From: Pseudoalteromonas luteoviolacea DSM 6061
GTDB lineage: Bacteria > Pseudomonadota > Gammaproteobacteria > Enterobacterales > Alteromonadaceae
Direction: 5' to 3'
DNA length: 64,000 bases
Assembly: GCF_001625655.1 (NCBI RefSeq)
Contig: NZ_AUYB01000046.1
Span: 1 to 64,000 of the forward strand
Below the pieces are notes generated by a model. The model was not told the DNA's origin. It was given only the letters and a program-made list of their open reading frames with translations, and did no database searches. Position numbers and translations under genes: made by a program. Within the stretch, counting starts at the first letter, position 1. Every line of letters begins with the position of its first letter. Shown in pieces: positions 27,026-35,531 of the stretch.

Positions 27026-28294
27026 ATGATCCGAAGTACATCCAATCAAGACAAGGTAATCACCAAAAAGCCAGCCTCAAAAAAGTGGCTAATAGCCGGT
27101 ATTACAGGTATTGGACTGTTAAGCGCTGTCGCATTATCTCTAGATAACTTTTCACAATTGCTTTCTGCTGAACAAGTCATTTCAAGTCAACAACTAAAGA
27201 CTGCAAAAGTGAAGCGTGGCGATATCATTCAAGATGTGCGCGTCGAAGGAAGAACCCTCGCGGCAGTCAGTCCATCACTTTATGCTATTGCATCTGGTAC
27301 GGTGACCCTACATGTTAAAGCCGGAGATACAATTAGTGCAGGACAGGCGTTAGCAAGCCTCGATAGTCCTGAACTTCGCAATCAACTGTTACAAGAGAAG
27401 GCAACATTACAACGCTTGGAAATGGATGTTAAACGTCAGCAAATTGCGATAAAGCAACAGCGGCTCGACAATACTCAAGCAATGGAGCTGGCAAAAGTCG
27501 AGTTAGAAGCAGCCCAGAGTGAAATGGCACGTGCAAACGCCAGTATTGAGAAACAAATCATATCTAAGCTAGAGCTTGAGCAAACCATGGTAGAGCTTAA
27601 GCGCGCAGAATTGAACGAGCGCCATGCAATAGACAGCTTAACGTTGTCACAAGAACAACTTAACTTTGAACTACAAAGTACCCAATTAGATCTGGATCGC
27701 CAACGCCACCTAGTTTCAGATTTACAGCGCCAAGTTGATGCACTCACACTCACATCTCCTCTCAACGGTATTGTGGGCAACTTGAATGTGCAGCAGAAAC
27801 AGCATGTACAAAGAGACACTGAACTCATGTCACTGGTTGATTTAAGAGAACTCGAAGTCGAAGCTTATATTCCAGAGAATTTGGCCGATGATCTAGGCAT
27901 TGGTTTGGCTGCACACGTACAGATCAACAACCAATACTACCCTGCAACATTGATGGCTATTTCCCCAGAAGTTGAAAATGGCAGAGTGTCTGGTCGCATA
28001 CGCTTCGAGCAACAACCAGATAACTTAAGGCAAAACCAGCGGGTGAATGCCCAAATCATCATCTCCCAAAAACGTAATGTGCTGAAAGTAGAACGCGGCG
28101 CATTTGTCGAAACGGGTTCAGCCAGATTGGCATACCGCGTTTCTGATGGCAATGCGTATAGAACCTCGATTCAACTTGGGATCAAAAGTATTCGAGAAGT
28201 TGAAGTGAAAGATGGCTTACAGGCTGGTGATACCATAGTAATATCTAGCCTATCTCCATTTGGGCAAGCCCAACAAGTCATCTTAAGCGAATAA
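27026..28294 (+). CDS. HlyD/MacA-like periplasmic adaptor of an ABC exporter
   Basis: A 422-residue membrane-fusion protein. An N-terminal TM anchor (WLIAGITGIGLLSAVALSL) is followed by the lipoyl half-motif around VRVEGRTLAAVSPSLYAIAS, then a long alpha-helical hairpin (residues about 110-245, rich in Gln/Glu/Leu). The second lipoyl half (LTSPLNGIVGNLNVQQKQ) and a beta-barrel C-terminal part follow. It links the inner-membrane permeases to an outer-membrane factor. The ATG is preceded by AAGGAG at 9 nt. It is the first gene after the sigma-54 promoter. Substrate is unknown. Confidence 0.88.
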   Translation: MIRSTSNQDKVITKKPASKKWLIAGITGIGLLSAVALSLDNFSQLLSAEQVISSQQLKTAKVKRGDIIQDVRVEGRTLAAVSPSLYAIASGTVTLHVKAGDTISAGQALASLDSPELRNQLLQEKATLQRLEMDVKRQQIAIKQQRLDNTQAMELAKVELEAAQSEMARANASIEKQIISKLELEQTMVELKRAELNERHAIDSLTLSQEQLNFELQSTQLDLDRQRHLVSDLQRQVDALTLTSPLNGIVGNLNVQQKQHVQRDTELMSLVDLRELEVEAYIPENLADDLGIGLAAHVQINNQYYPATLMAISPEVENGRVSGRIRFEQQPDNLRQNQRVNAQIIISQKRNVLKVERGAFVETGSARLAYRVSDGNAYRTSIQLGIKSIREVEVKDGLQAGDTIVISSLSPFGQAQQVILSE

Positions 28295-28311
28295 AAATAA
28301 AAGGAAAAACC

Positions 28312-29007
28312 ATGCTAAAAATGAATGATATCAGCAAAATTTATCGTACTGACTTGGTGGAAACACACGCGCTTAGCGGCGTAAACCTAACAGTTGAAGA
28401 AGGCGAGTTCATTGCTGTAACGGGCCCATCGGGGTCGGGAAAAACCACTTTCTTAAATATCACTGGGTTGCTTGAAACCTTTGAAGAAGGGCAATACTTT
28501 CTAGACGGTGAAGATGTGAGTCAGTTATCTGATAAACACTTATCTCGCTTACGAAACGAAAAAATAGGATTTATATTCCAAGGCTTTAACCTCATCTCAG
28601 ACCTAAACCTCTATGACAATATAGAAGTGCCCTTAATTTTCCGAGGTCTCAATAAGCAAATTCGTAAACAGCGCATTGAAGAAAGCCTTGAACTCGTTGG
28701 CCTTGGCAGTCGAGCCAACCATTTTCCAGCACAATTGAGTGGTGGACAACAGCAACGCGTAGCCATTGCACGCGCGCTTGCAGGAAAGCCACGCTTTTTA
28801 CTTGCTGATGAACCAACTGGCAACCTCGATACCATGATGGCTCGTCAGGTCATGGAGTTATTACAAGAGATAAACCGCCAGGGAACCACGTTAATTATGG
28901 TGACCCATGACAATGAATTAGCACAAAGAGCCCATCGTAACATTCAGATATTAGATGGTCAGTTAAGTGATATTGCCAAAAGTCAGCTTACTGATTTGGC
29001 TGTGTAA
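28312..29007 (+). CDS. ABC transporter ATP-binding protein (MacB/LolD type)
   Basis: A 231-residue nucleotide-binding subunit. It shows the Walker [10 protein letters not shown] (residues about 38-46), the Q-loop FQGFNLI, the signature LSGGQQQR, Walker [13 protein letters not shown] and the H-loop MVTHD. The LolD/MacB/FtsE-type subfamily powers mechanotransmission exporters whose permeases are FtsX-like, and two such permeases follow. It starts 17 bp after the adaptor stop and ends 10 bp before the first permease. Confidence 0.95.
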   Translation: MLKMNDISKIYRTDLVETHALSGVNLTVEEGEFIAVTGPSGSGKTTFLNITGLLETFEEGQYFLDGEDVSQLSDKHLSRLRNEKIGFIFQGFNLISDLNLYDNIEVPLIFRGLNKQIRKQRIEESLELVGLGSRANHFPAQLSGGQQQRVAIARALAGKPRFLLADEPTGNLDTMMARQVMELLQEINRQGTTLIMVTHDNELAQRAHRNIQILDGQLSDIAKSQLTDLAV

Positions 29008-29017
29008 AGGGGGCGCT

Positions 29018-30385
29018 ATGAATGACTTACTTCACCTTGCATGGCAAGGGTTTAGGCAGAAATCAAAATTAACCTCTTTAATGATAGCTAACCTTGTGAT
29101 CGGCATTACCTTGCTGTTGACCATGGGCACAATCATTGCTCAAAGTGGACAGTCCGCAATTTCGCACAAATTGGACCAGCTACACCATATCAGCTTGAAC
29201 TTTATGGATGCTGAGTTTGATAGAAGAAACGCGTTTAGAACACCTCCATTGACGTATCGCGATACTCAAGCATTAACGCAAGCATATCAGCAAGATGATA
29301 TTGAACTGGAAAACTTAAGTTTCAGCTATACGACATCGTTTGTTTTGGATGTAGAAGACGACACGGCAAGACCCATGGATGCCACCAGCTCAGCTGTGGA
29401 CAATGCCTTCTTTCCCATGATGCAAATTCCCTTTTTATATGGCGCTGCGTGGGGTGACGATATGTCAGAAGAGGCAATTATCGTGCTAGATAAAAAAGCC
29501 AATGACCACCTTTTCGCTGGGCAAAACTCAGTAGGCAAGCGTGTCGTTATCAATAATCAGTTGCTCGAAGTAGTTGGCGTTGTAGACTTATCCAGTCACA
29601 CATACCGCTTTCAAAATATCAGCTTCAGCAACCGGGAAAACGATCTTGCCTTTGTACCGCTGGGCTATGCAATTAACCATAACCTGCCTCGTGTCGGTTA
29701 CATGCCCTGCATGACGAAAGAAGAACCAGCACGTCCTAGCTACCGTCAAAGTGATATTAACGGGCTAAAAACCGCAGAGTGTGGCTTTATTCACGCATGG
29801 GCCGAAGTATCTTTATTGAACAGTGATGAACAGCTTGGGAATTTAACATTGTGGCTCAGAAACTATACAAAGCAGCAAGCTTCGCAAGGTCGATTCACAC
29901 ACCTTGAGAGCTACTACGTTCAGTCACTAAGGCTATTCCATGACACAATTTATGGGTTTATGGACTGGGAGCGAGTGTACCTTAACTTTGCCTATTTATT
30001 ATTTGCTATTACCTTGGTGAATACTGTGGGCATTTTACTGGCTAAAAACCAACACCGCGCTAAGCTGGTGTCTCTTTATCGTGCCTTGGGGGCCAACCGT
30101 GCCTACATTATCCAAATACAAATCATCGAGCTATTTATAGCGGCTTCTATTGCCATCATTCTAGGCCTAGTTGGTGCTCAGATTGGTTTGTACGTCATGT
30201 ATTTACTCGCATTATATCAAATGGATTATGTAGGTGTTGCCGACCAAGTACTCAAACTGTACTCAATGGATATGCTGTTTGCGCTCAAAGCAGCTGGCGC
30301 TATTTATCTGACAATTATAATCGCAGGCTTATTCCCTATCATTAAAGCCAGTCGCATTGCACCAGCTTCACAATTACGAGGGTAG
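29018..30385 (+). CDS. FtsX-like ABC permease, first of two
   Basis: A 455-residue permease. TM1 is near the N-terminus (LTSLMIANLVIGITLLLTMG). A large MacB-type periplasmic domain with a conserved Gly-rich core follows. Three C-terminal helices include NTVGILLAKNQHRAKLVSLYRALGANRAYI, a segment typical of FtsX domains. The frame extends upstream into the ATPase gene, but the ATG at 29018 is chosen because AAAGGGGG precedes it. It contains Cys residues in the periplasmic domain (GYMPCM, TAECGF) that could form a disulfide. It probably pairs with the next gene as a heterodimer. Confidence 0.88.
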   Translation: MNDLLHLAWQGFRQKSKLTSLMIANLVIGITLLLTMGTIIAQSGQSAISHKLDQLHHISLNFMDAEFDRRNAFRTPPLTYRDTQALTQAYQQDDIELENLSFSYTTSFVLDVEDDTARPMDATSSAVDNAFFPMMQIPFLYGAAWGDDMSEEAIIVLDKKANDHLFAGQNSVGKRVVINNQLLEVVGVVDLSSHTYRFQNISFSNRENDLAFVPLGYAINHNLPRVGYMPCMTKEEPARPSYRQSDINGLKTAECGFIHAWAEVSLLNSDEQLGNLTLWLRNYTKQQASQGRFTHLESYYVQSLRLFHDTIYGFMDWERVYLNFAYLLFAITLVNTVGILLAKNQHRAKLVSLYRALGANRAYIIQIQIIELFIAASIAIILGLVGAQIGLYVMYLLALYQMDYVGVADQVLKLYSMDMLFALKAAGAIYLTIIIAGLFPIIKASRIAPASQLRG

Positions 30386-30389
30386 TATC

Positions 30390-31616
30390 ATGGCAATTAA
30401 ACATATCTTGAAATTGATCTTTAAACACAAGAGTATTTCGCTGTTGATCACTTTGCAAATTGCCATAGCGGTGACCATTGTAGGTAATACCAGTTTTATC
30501 AGCTACCGTACACTCCAAAATTGGCTCATTCCGTCACATATGGCTGAAGAGCAAATTATCAATGTTTACACTCGTGTTTTTGATAAAGACTTAGATCAAG
30601 GCGCATTAATAGAACGAGACCTACAAAATCTGCGAGCTTTGCCAGAAGTAGAATTCGCAAGTTATGCGGCAAACGAACTCGTCCTCGCAACTGTTAATGG
30701 TCGCAACTTTGTGCACAATAGCTTAGATAGAGAAAAACAAGGTGAGCGCCTTGCTTTATTTGCACAAACACCTCAAGGGGTAGAAGCGCTGGGCGTAAAG
30801 TTAACTCAAGGGCGTACTTTCTACGATACCGAATACATGTTCACATCAACGGGACCACAAGCACAACGAGCAAGTGTTGTTGTAATTAGCAATACACTTG
30901 CACAAGCCCTCTTCCCTGAGCAAAATGCACTTGGTCAAACGCTTTTCCTGCACACTGAGCGGCTGCCCTATCAAGTCATTGGTATTTATGAAGACATGAT
31001 GCTGGGAGAAAATGCTGTCTACAACAATAGCTGGTACCACTCAGCCATCATTCCTGAAGCGCACTATGGGCAAAATAGTCAGGTTAACTATATATTGAAA
31101 GTACATACCGACGGTTCAAAACGTACGCTTGAAAATATAGAAAACCTGTTGTTCAAAGAAGAAGGCCGCATTGTTAAGCAAGTCGAATATGCTGCACGTG
31201 CTAAAAAACGCCTGTGGGACGGCCGCAGTACTTTTGCGTTTATCATGATGGGGATTAGTGGCATAGCAATTTTAGTGACGGGTGTTGGGATCATTGCGCT
31301 CGTTTCATTTTCTATTTCCGTGCGGACTAAGGAGATAGGTGTATTGCGAGCACTTGGTGCAAGCCAAAATAGAGTTTTACGCACACTACTACTTGAAAAC
31401 AGTATTTTGGCATTTGTTGGAATTGCCGTCGGGCTGTTCGCGGCATTGTGGCTAAACCAGTATTTTGTGACTAATTTGAGGATCCAAGGTCTGATTGTGC
31501 CATGGCTCGCTGCAATTGTTGCGATTGCCGTTTGGCTGCTAAGTGCTTGCGCTGTCTATATTCCGGCTCGTAAAGCCGCTAAGATAGCCCCTGCTCAAGT
31601 AACAAAAACTAGTTAA
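30390..31616 (+). CDS. FtsX-like ABC permease, second of two
   Basis: A 408-residue permease with the MacB/FtsX layout. It has an N-terminal helix (SISLLITLQIAIAVTIVG), a periplasmic domain, and three C-terminal helices with the conserved VRTKEIGVLRALGASQNRV motif. It ends in PARKAAKIAPAQVTKTS, where AxxxxPAxALR is usual. The ATG at 30390 overlaps nothing and follows the first permease stop by 4 bp (GGTAGTATCATG). Two different permeases plus one ATPase resemble LolCDE and other heterodimeric mechanotransmission exporters. Substrate is unknown. Confidence 0.88.
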   Translation: MAIKHILKLIFKHKSISLLITLQIAIAVTIVGNTSFISYRTLQNWLIPSHMAEEQIINVYTRVFDKDLDQGALIERDLQNLRALPEVEFASYAANELVLATVNGRNFVHNSLDREKQGERLALFAQTPQGVEALGVKLTQGRTFYDTEYMFTSTGPQAQRASVVVISNTLAQALFPEQNALGQTLFLHTERLPYQVIGIYEDMMLGENAVYNNSWYHSAIIPEAHYGQNSQVNYILKVHTDGSKRTLENIENLLFKEEGRIVKQVEYAARAKKRLWDGRSTFAFIMMGISGIAILVTGVGIIALVSFSISVRTKEIGVLRALGASQNRVLRTLLLENSILAFVGIAVGLFAALWLNQYFVTNLRIQGLIVPWLAAIVAIAVWLLSACAVYIPARKAAKIAPAQVTKTS

Positions 31617-31629
31617 AAAATAATAATTA

Positions 31630-31650
31630 GCCAGTACATTAAGTGCTGGC
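31630..31650 (+). terminator. short hairpin between permease and regulator genes
   Basis: GCCAGTAC pairs with GTGCTGGC (one T-G wobble) around a 5-nt loop. No T-run follows, so it may only lower downstream transcription or protect the upstream mRNA end. Confidence 0.35.
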
Positions 31651-31667
31651 ATCAGAGTAACGACGTT

Positions 31668-33002
31668 ATGCAACATAGAATACTTGTTATCGATGACAAC
31701 CAAGATGTTGTCAAAGCGCTTAAACTGCTCTTTTTGCTCAATGATATAGACTGTGACGGCGCAACCTCTCCAGAGCAAGGGCTTGAAATGCTCAAGACGT
31801 CTTCCTATGACCTTGTCATTCAAGACATGAACTTTAGCTTGGACACAACCTCGGGCGTTGAAGGTAAAGCCCTGTATCAAGATATCCGACAGCTCAATTC
31901 CGATTTACCTATAATTCTGCTCACCGCATGGGGTAATCTAGAAATGGCTGTCGAACTAATTAAAGATGGTGCGGCCGACTACTTAGAAAAACCATGGCGT
32001 GAAGAAAAGCTACTTGCATCAGTCAATCAGCTGATGGAAATGTACCGATTAGAAAAGGCGCAATTTAAGCAGCAAAAGCAGTCGCTGGCACGCACGACGA
32101 AGTTAGCCGATAAATTTGATCTCGCGGGTCTTGTATACGCAGATCCTGCCATGCTCAGTTTACTCGAAGTTGCCACACAAGTTGCCCACTCTGATGCCCC
32201 AATCTTAATCACTGGTCCAAATGGTGCTGGAAAAGAAAAGATAGCCGAGGTCATTGTTGCCAACAGCCCTTATAAAGAAGCCCCGTTTATCAAAGTCAAC
32301 GCAGGTGCTTTGCCTGCTGATTTAATAGAGGCAGAGCTATTTGGTGTCGTCAGTGGTGCTTACACTGGCGCAACAAAAAGCCGTATTGGGCGCTTTGAAG
32401 CCGCTGATGGAGGCACGTTATTTTTAGATGAAATAGGTAACTTACCACTCTCTGGTCAGCAAAAACTGTTAAGAGTATTACAAACGGGTGAGTTTGAGCC
32501 CGTAGGCAGTAGCCAGACTAAAAAAGTGAAAGTACGCGTAATAAGTGCCACCAATGCAGAACTCTCTAAGGCAATTTTACAAGGACAATTTAGAGAAGAC
32601 TTATACTATCGCCTTAATATGATTGAGCTTAGCTTGCCATCATTGACTGAGCGCCCCGAAGACATCATCCCCCTTGCAGAGCATTTTATTGGCGAAGGCA
32701 AACAGCTTAGTTCTGGCGCTATACACACCCTAAAGCGATACAATTGGCCGGGTAATGTGCGAGAATTGCAAAATGTGATAGGCAGGGCAAAGCTCCTCGC
32801 GCAGGGCAATATCATTGAGCCAAGCGACCTAGGGATCAATATAAAGCAATCAAGCAGTGCAGCAACATCAGAATTTTCTGCCCAAGATATTCGGGCAGCG
32901 CTTAGCTCCCATGATGGAAATGTAACGCATGCAGCTAAGAGTCTAGGGTTAAGCCGACAAGCAATGTATAGGCGAATGGATAAATTTGGAATTGAACGCT
33001 AA
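31668..33002 (+). CDS. NtrC-family sigma-54-dependent response regulator
   Basis: A 444-residue regulator. The receiver domain (1-120) has acidic D9/D10, phosphoacceptor D53 and the switch residues T86 and K108. The AAA+ domain has Walker A GPNGAGKE (183-190), GAYTGA (230-235, the sigma-54 contact loop with Tyr for Phe) and LFLDEI (251-256). A Fis-type helix-turn-helix lies at the C-terminus (GNVTHAAKSLGLSRQAMYRR). It should activate RpoN promoters, most simply the one at 26967. Its stop overlaps the kinase ATG by one base. Confidence 0.93.
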   Translation: MQHRILVIDDNQDVVKALKLLFLLNDIDCDGATSPEQGLEMLKTSSYDLVIQDMNFSLDTTSGVEGKALYQDIRQLNSDLPIILLTAWGNLEMAVELIKDGAADYLEKPWREEKLLASVNQLMEMYRLEKAQFKQQKQSLARTTKLADKFDLAGLVYADPAMLSLLEVATQVAHSDAPILITGPNGAGKEKIAEVIVANSPYKEAPFIKVNAGALPADLIEAELFGVVSGAYTGATKSRIGRFEAADGGTLFLDEIGNLPLSGQQKLLRVLQTGEFEPVGSSQTKKVKVRVISATNAELSKAILQGQFREDLYYRLNMIELSLPSLTERPEDIIPLAEHFIGEGKQLSSGAIHTLKRYNWPGNVRELQNVIGRAKLLAQGNIIEPSDLGINIKQSSSAATSEFSAQDIRAALSSHDGNVTHAAKSLGLSRQAMYRRMDKFGIER

Positions 33003-34330
33003 TGAAGCTTAAATGGAGTTCACTTGCAGGCAAAATGGCTTGCTTTTGCGCTGGATTTATTTTGATGCTGGTGGCGATGCAGTTTGGACTAACCTTGCTG
33101 GGTGTGCCTTTTGAAGTTGCGACGGGAGTGTCATTACTCTTGGTTCTTCCGATGGTTTTTGTTTGCTGTGAAATGATTTTTCGACAACATAAACGTGCCA
33201 TAGATACGCTCACTAATGGACTTAAAAGCATTCAAGATGGTGACTTCTCAATTCGGCTTTCATCTCACCACAATGCTGATTTAACAGAAGCACTTGTAAT
33301 GTATAACAAACTTGCCCAAAACATAAAGCATCAACGTCAATCGATAAACCAGCGAGAACTTTTGCTCGATAGTATCGTTCAAGCTTCTCCTATGGGCATT
33401 GTTTTACTCGATACTTTTCATCACATTGTGTATTTCAATAATGAAGCCACTCAACTATTACAACGCCCCAAACTCGATGGCGTACCTCTACATCAATGCG
33501 TGGACAAATTACCCCCTAATTTGCAAAGAGCAATTGCAGAACGACAAACAGGGTTAATCAGTTTTGAACAAAATGACCAAAAACAAAGTTATTACTTGAG
33601 CTTTAAAAAGGTCATGATGAATCAAAAGCATCATCAACTCTTGGTTTTTAAGAATGTCTCCAATGAATTGAGTCAAGAAGAAATCAACATGTGGAAAAAT
33701 GCGATTCGTTTGATAAGTCATGAATTGAATAATTCCCTCGCGCCCATTAGCTCCCTCACCACATCGGCAAAAACGATGGTAGAACAAAGCAAACACTTGG
33801 ATATGTTGCCAGACATTTTGCAAACCATCGACCAGCGTACTACGCATTTAAGTTCATTTATCGCAAAGTATGCACAATTCGCGAAATTGCCCAAACCCAA
33901 TATGGACTATCATGAGCTAGCGCCTCTTTTTGAACAAGTGAGCCAGCTCTACCCTTTTCAATTGTTGGCGCCTTTGCCAGTTGAAAGAGCCTTTTTCGAC
34001 TTGGCTCAAATGGAACAGGTACTGATCAACATTTTAAAGAACGCACATGAGTCAGGCAGTAAATCCGATGATGTTGCAGTCAAGGTTGTCAAAGATTATG
34101 CTCGCCTTCGAATCGCTGTTGTTGATCGTGGCTCTGGGATCATCGATGGTAACCACCATCAGGCCTTACTGCCTTTTTACTCGACAAAAGCCGATGGGAC
34201 AGGTTTAGGTTTGAGTCTTTGCAATGACATTGTATACGCACATCAAGGCCACATTAAGCTCAAAAACCGCCAGCAAGGAGGGTTAATGGTTGAATTTGAT
34301 ATCCCATTGCAGGACACTACTACCATATAA
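33002..34330 (+). CDS. membrane sensor histidine kinase (NtrB/NtrY-like)
   Basis: A 442-residue kinase. Two TM helices (residues about 10-35 and 40-58) leave almost no periplasmic loop. A HAMP-like linker and a PAS domain (about 120-220) follow. The HisKA box RLISHELNNSLAP holds the phosphoacceptor His240. The HATPase domain has N-box INILKNAHESG, G1 DRGSGI and GTGLGLSL. The lack of a real periplasmic sensor suggests it senses the membrane or an internal ligand through PAS. It is translationally coupled to the NtrC-type regulator. Confidence 0.93.
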   Translation: MKLKWSSLAGKMACFCAGFILMLVAMQFGLTLLGVPFEVATGVSLLLVLPMVFVCCEMIFRQHKRAIDTLTNGLKSIQDGDFSIRLSSHHNADLTEALVMYNKLAQNIKHQRQSINQRELLLDSIVQASPMGIVLLDTFHHIVYFNNEATQLLQRPKLDGVPLHQCVDKLPPNLQRAIAERQTGLISFEQNDQKQSYYLSFKKVMMNQKHHQLLVFKNVSNELSQEEINMWKNAIRLISHELNNSLAPISSLTTSAKTMVEQSKHLDMLPDILQTIDQRTTHLSSFIAKYAQFAKLPKPNMDYHELAPLFEQVSQLYPFQLLAPLPVERAFFDLAQMEQVLINILKNAHESGSKSDDVAVKVVKDYARLRIAVVDRGSGIIDGNHHQALLPFYSTKADGTGLGLSLCNDIVYAHQGHIKLKNRQQGGLMVEFDIPLQDTTTI

Positions 34331-34377
34331 AGGATTTGCACCTGTCTTCATGTTTGGGTGCCTTCACGGGAAAGACT

Positions 34378-35472
34378 ATGACGACAATATTCCGCCAGGG
34401 AACTGCATGTATTAGTTTACTAATATTGATGGGTTGCCAAACAACACCCAAAACTGACATCAAACCAGTACAAAAACCACCTGCACCATGCTGGTTGCAA
34501 TCACCGGTAAGTCAAAATCAGGTGGGTTTTATCGGTACTGCAGCTCCGTTAAGCGCAACACAGTATGGTTCTATCATCGCAAGTAGGCAACGTGCATTAA
34601 CGTCACTGATTACACATTATAAACTGCCACTCATTGAGCTGGAAACCAACAAAGTGACTCACACAGCGTCGAAAATCACACTGAACAATGGAAAAGAAGT
34701 CTACTTTTCAGAGCCATACTCTACAGCTGATACCTTGTATAGCTACGCGAGCACCACACCAATCAAAACCAATGAACAATGTAACGAAATTCAATGTAAT
34801 TTTGTGCAATGTCAACCATCCTGGTTGTGTCAAGGTACCCAAAATAGCGTTATAGGCGTGAGCTATTACACCGCTTTTTCTCACCAAAAGCTCCCAATGA
34901 GTGCGCAAAATGCCAGGACACTTGCCGGCTATCTTGCACAGGCTAGAGTTAACATGAATGAACAATTAAGTGAAAGCTTCAAAATTGATGACCAAGCAGA
35001 TAAGCAACATGCCTTTAAACTCTCTCGACAGGGAGATGTCACCGCTAGCAAGTTTGAAAACCAACTACTTATGACAAATAGCTGTAACTATGGCTCAACA
35101 CTTTTTGCAAACTATCAATTCTCAGAAAAAGTCACGCCGGCTATGCGGACCATTAATTGGCGAGACAAACAGTTGTTTGAGGGCAAAAGTGTTGTGTTGG
35201 GGAATTTTGGCGAAAATGGAACAATTGCGCCTGATAATTTGTTAAGCAGTGCAATTAAATATGCAATACGAGATGCATTGGTTGAGCTTGCAAAAGTTAA
35301 AGGTGTAGAGGTTTCATCTAATAGTACACTCGTGCAAAACAATGGCCGATACTACTTGAGTCACGCACATTACTCCATTAAACAAACTGTTTCGGGTCGA
35401 TTGCTCGATATTCAAATAAACTATAAAGACGGCCTGCCAAATGTCTATGTTTGGTTACTTGAAGAGCGCTGA
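34378..35472 (+). CDS. hypothetical lipoprotein at the end of the export operon
   Basis: A 364-residue lipoprotein. The signal peptide ends with lipobox LMGC (Cys20). The N-terminal mature part (CWLQSPVSQNQVGFIGTAAP) resembles LPP20-type lipoproteins, in which a Pro-Trp-region is followed by a G-x-A segment and a helix of Ala-rich register (SIIASRQRALTSLITHY). Four Cys in NEQCNEIQCNFVQCQPSWLC are likely disulfide-bonded. The ATG at 34378 gives a proper signal, whereas upstream in-frame codons would not. It is in line with the kinase gene (47 bp gap) and may be cargo or a partner of the exporter, but this is only contextual. Confidence 0.7.
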   Translation: MTTIFRQGTACISLLILMGCQTTPKTDIKPVQKPPAPCWLQSPVSQNQVGFIGTAAPLSATQYGSIIASRQRALTSLITHYKLPLIELETNKVTHTASKITLNNGKEVYFSEPYSTADTLYSYASTTPIKTNEQCNEIQCNFVQCQPSWLCQGTQNSVIGVSYYTAFSHQKLPMSAQNARTLAGYLAQARVNMNEQLSESFKIDDQADKQHAFKLSRQGDVTASKFENQLLMTNSCNYGSTLFANYQFSEKVTPAMRTINWRDKQLFEGKSVVLGNFGENGTIAPDNLLSSAIKYAIRDALVELAKVKGVEVSSNSTLVQNNGRYYLSHAHYSIKQTVSGRLLDIQINYKDGLPNVYVWLLEER

Positions 35473-35484
35473 ATCATGGGAAAT

Positions 35485-35522
35485 AAACTCAGTAAGGCGC
35501 CAAAATCTCCCTTACTGAGTTT
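35485..35522. terminator. bidirectional terminator closing the export operon
   Basis: AAACTCAGTAAGG pairs with CCTTACTGAGTTT in a 13-bp perfect stem with a 12-nt loop. It lies between convergent genes. Confidence 0.8.
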
Positions 35523-35531
35523 CTTGTAAAG

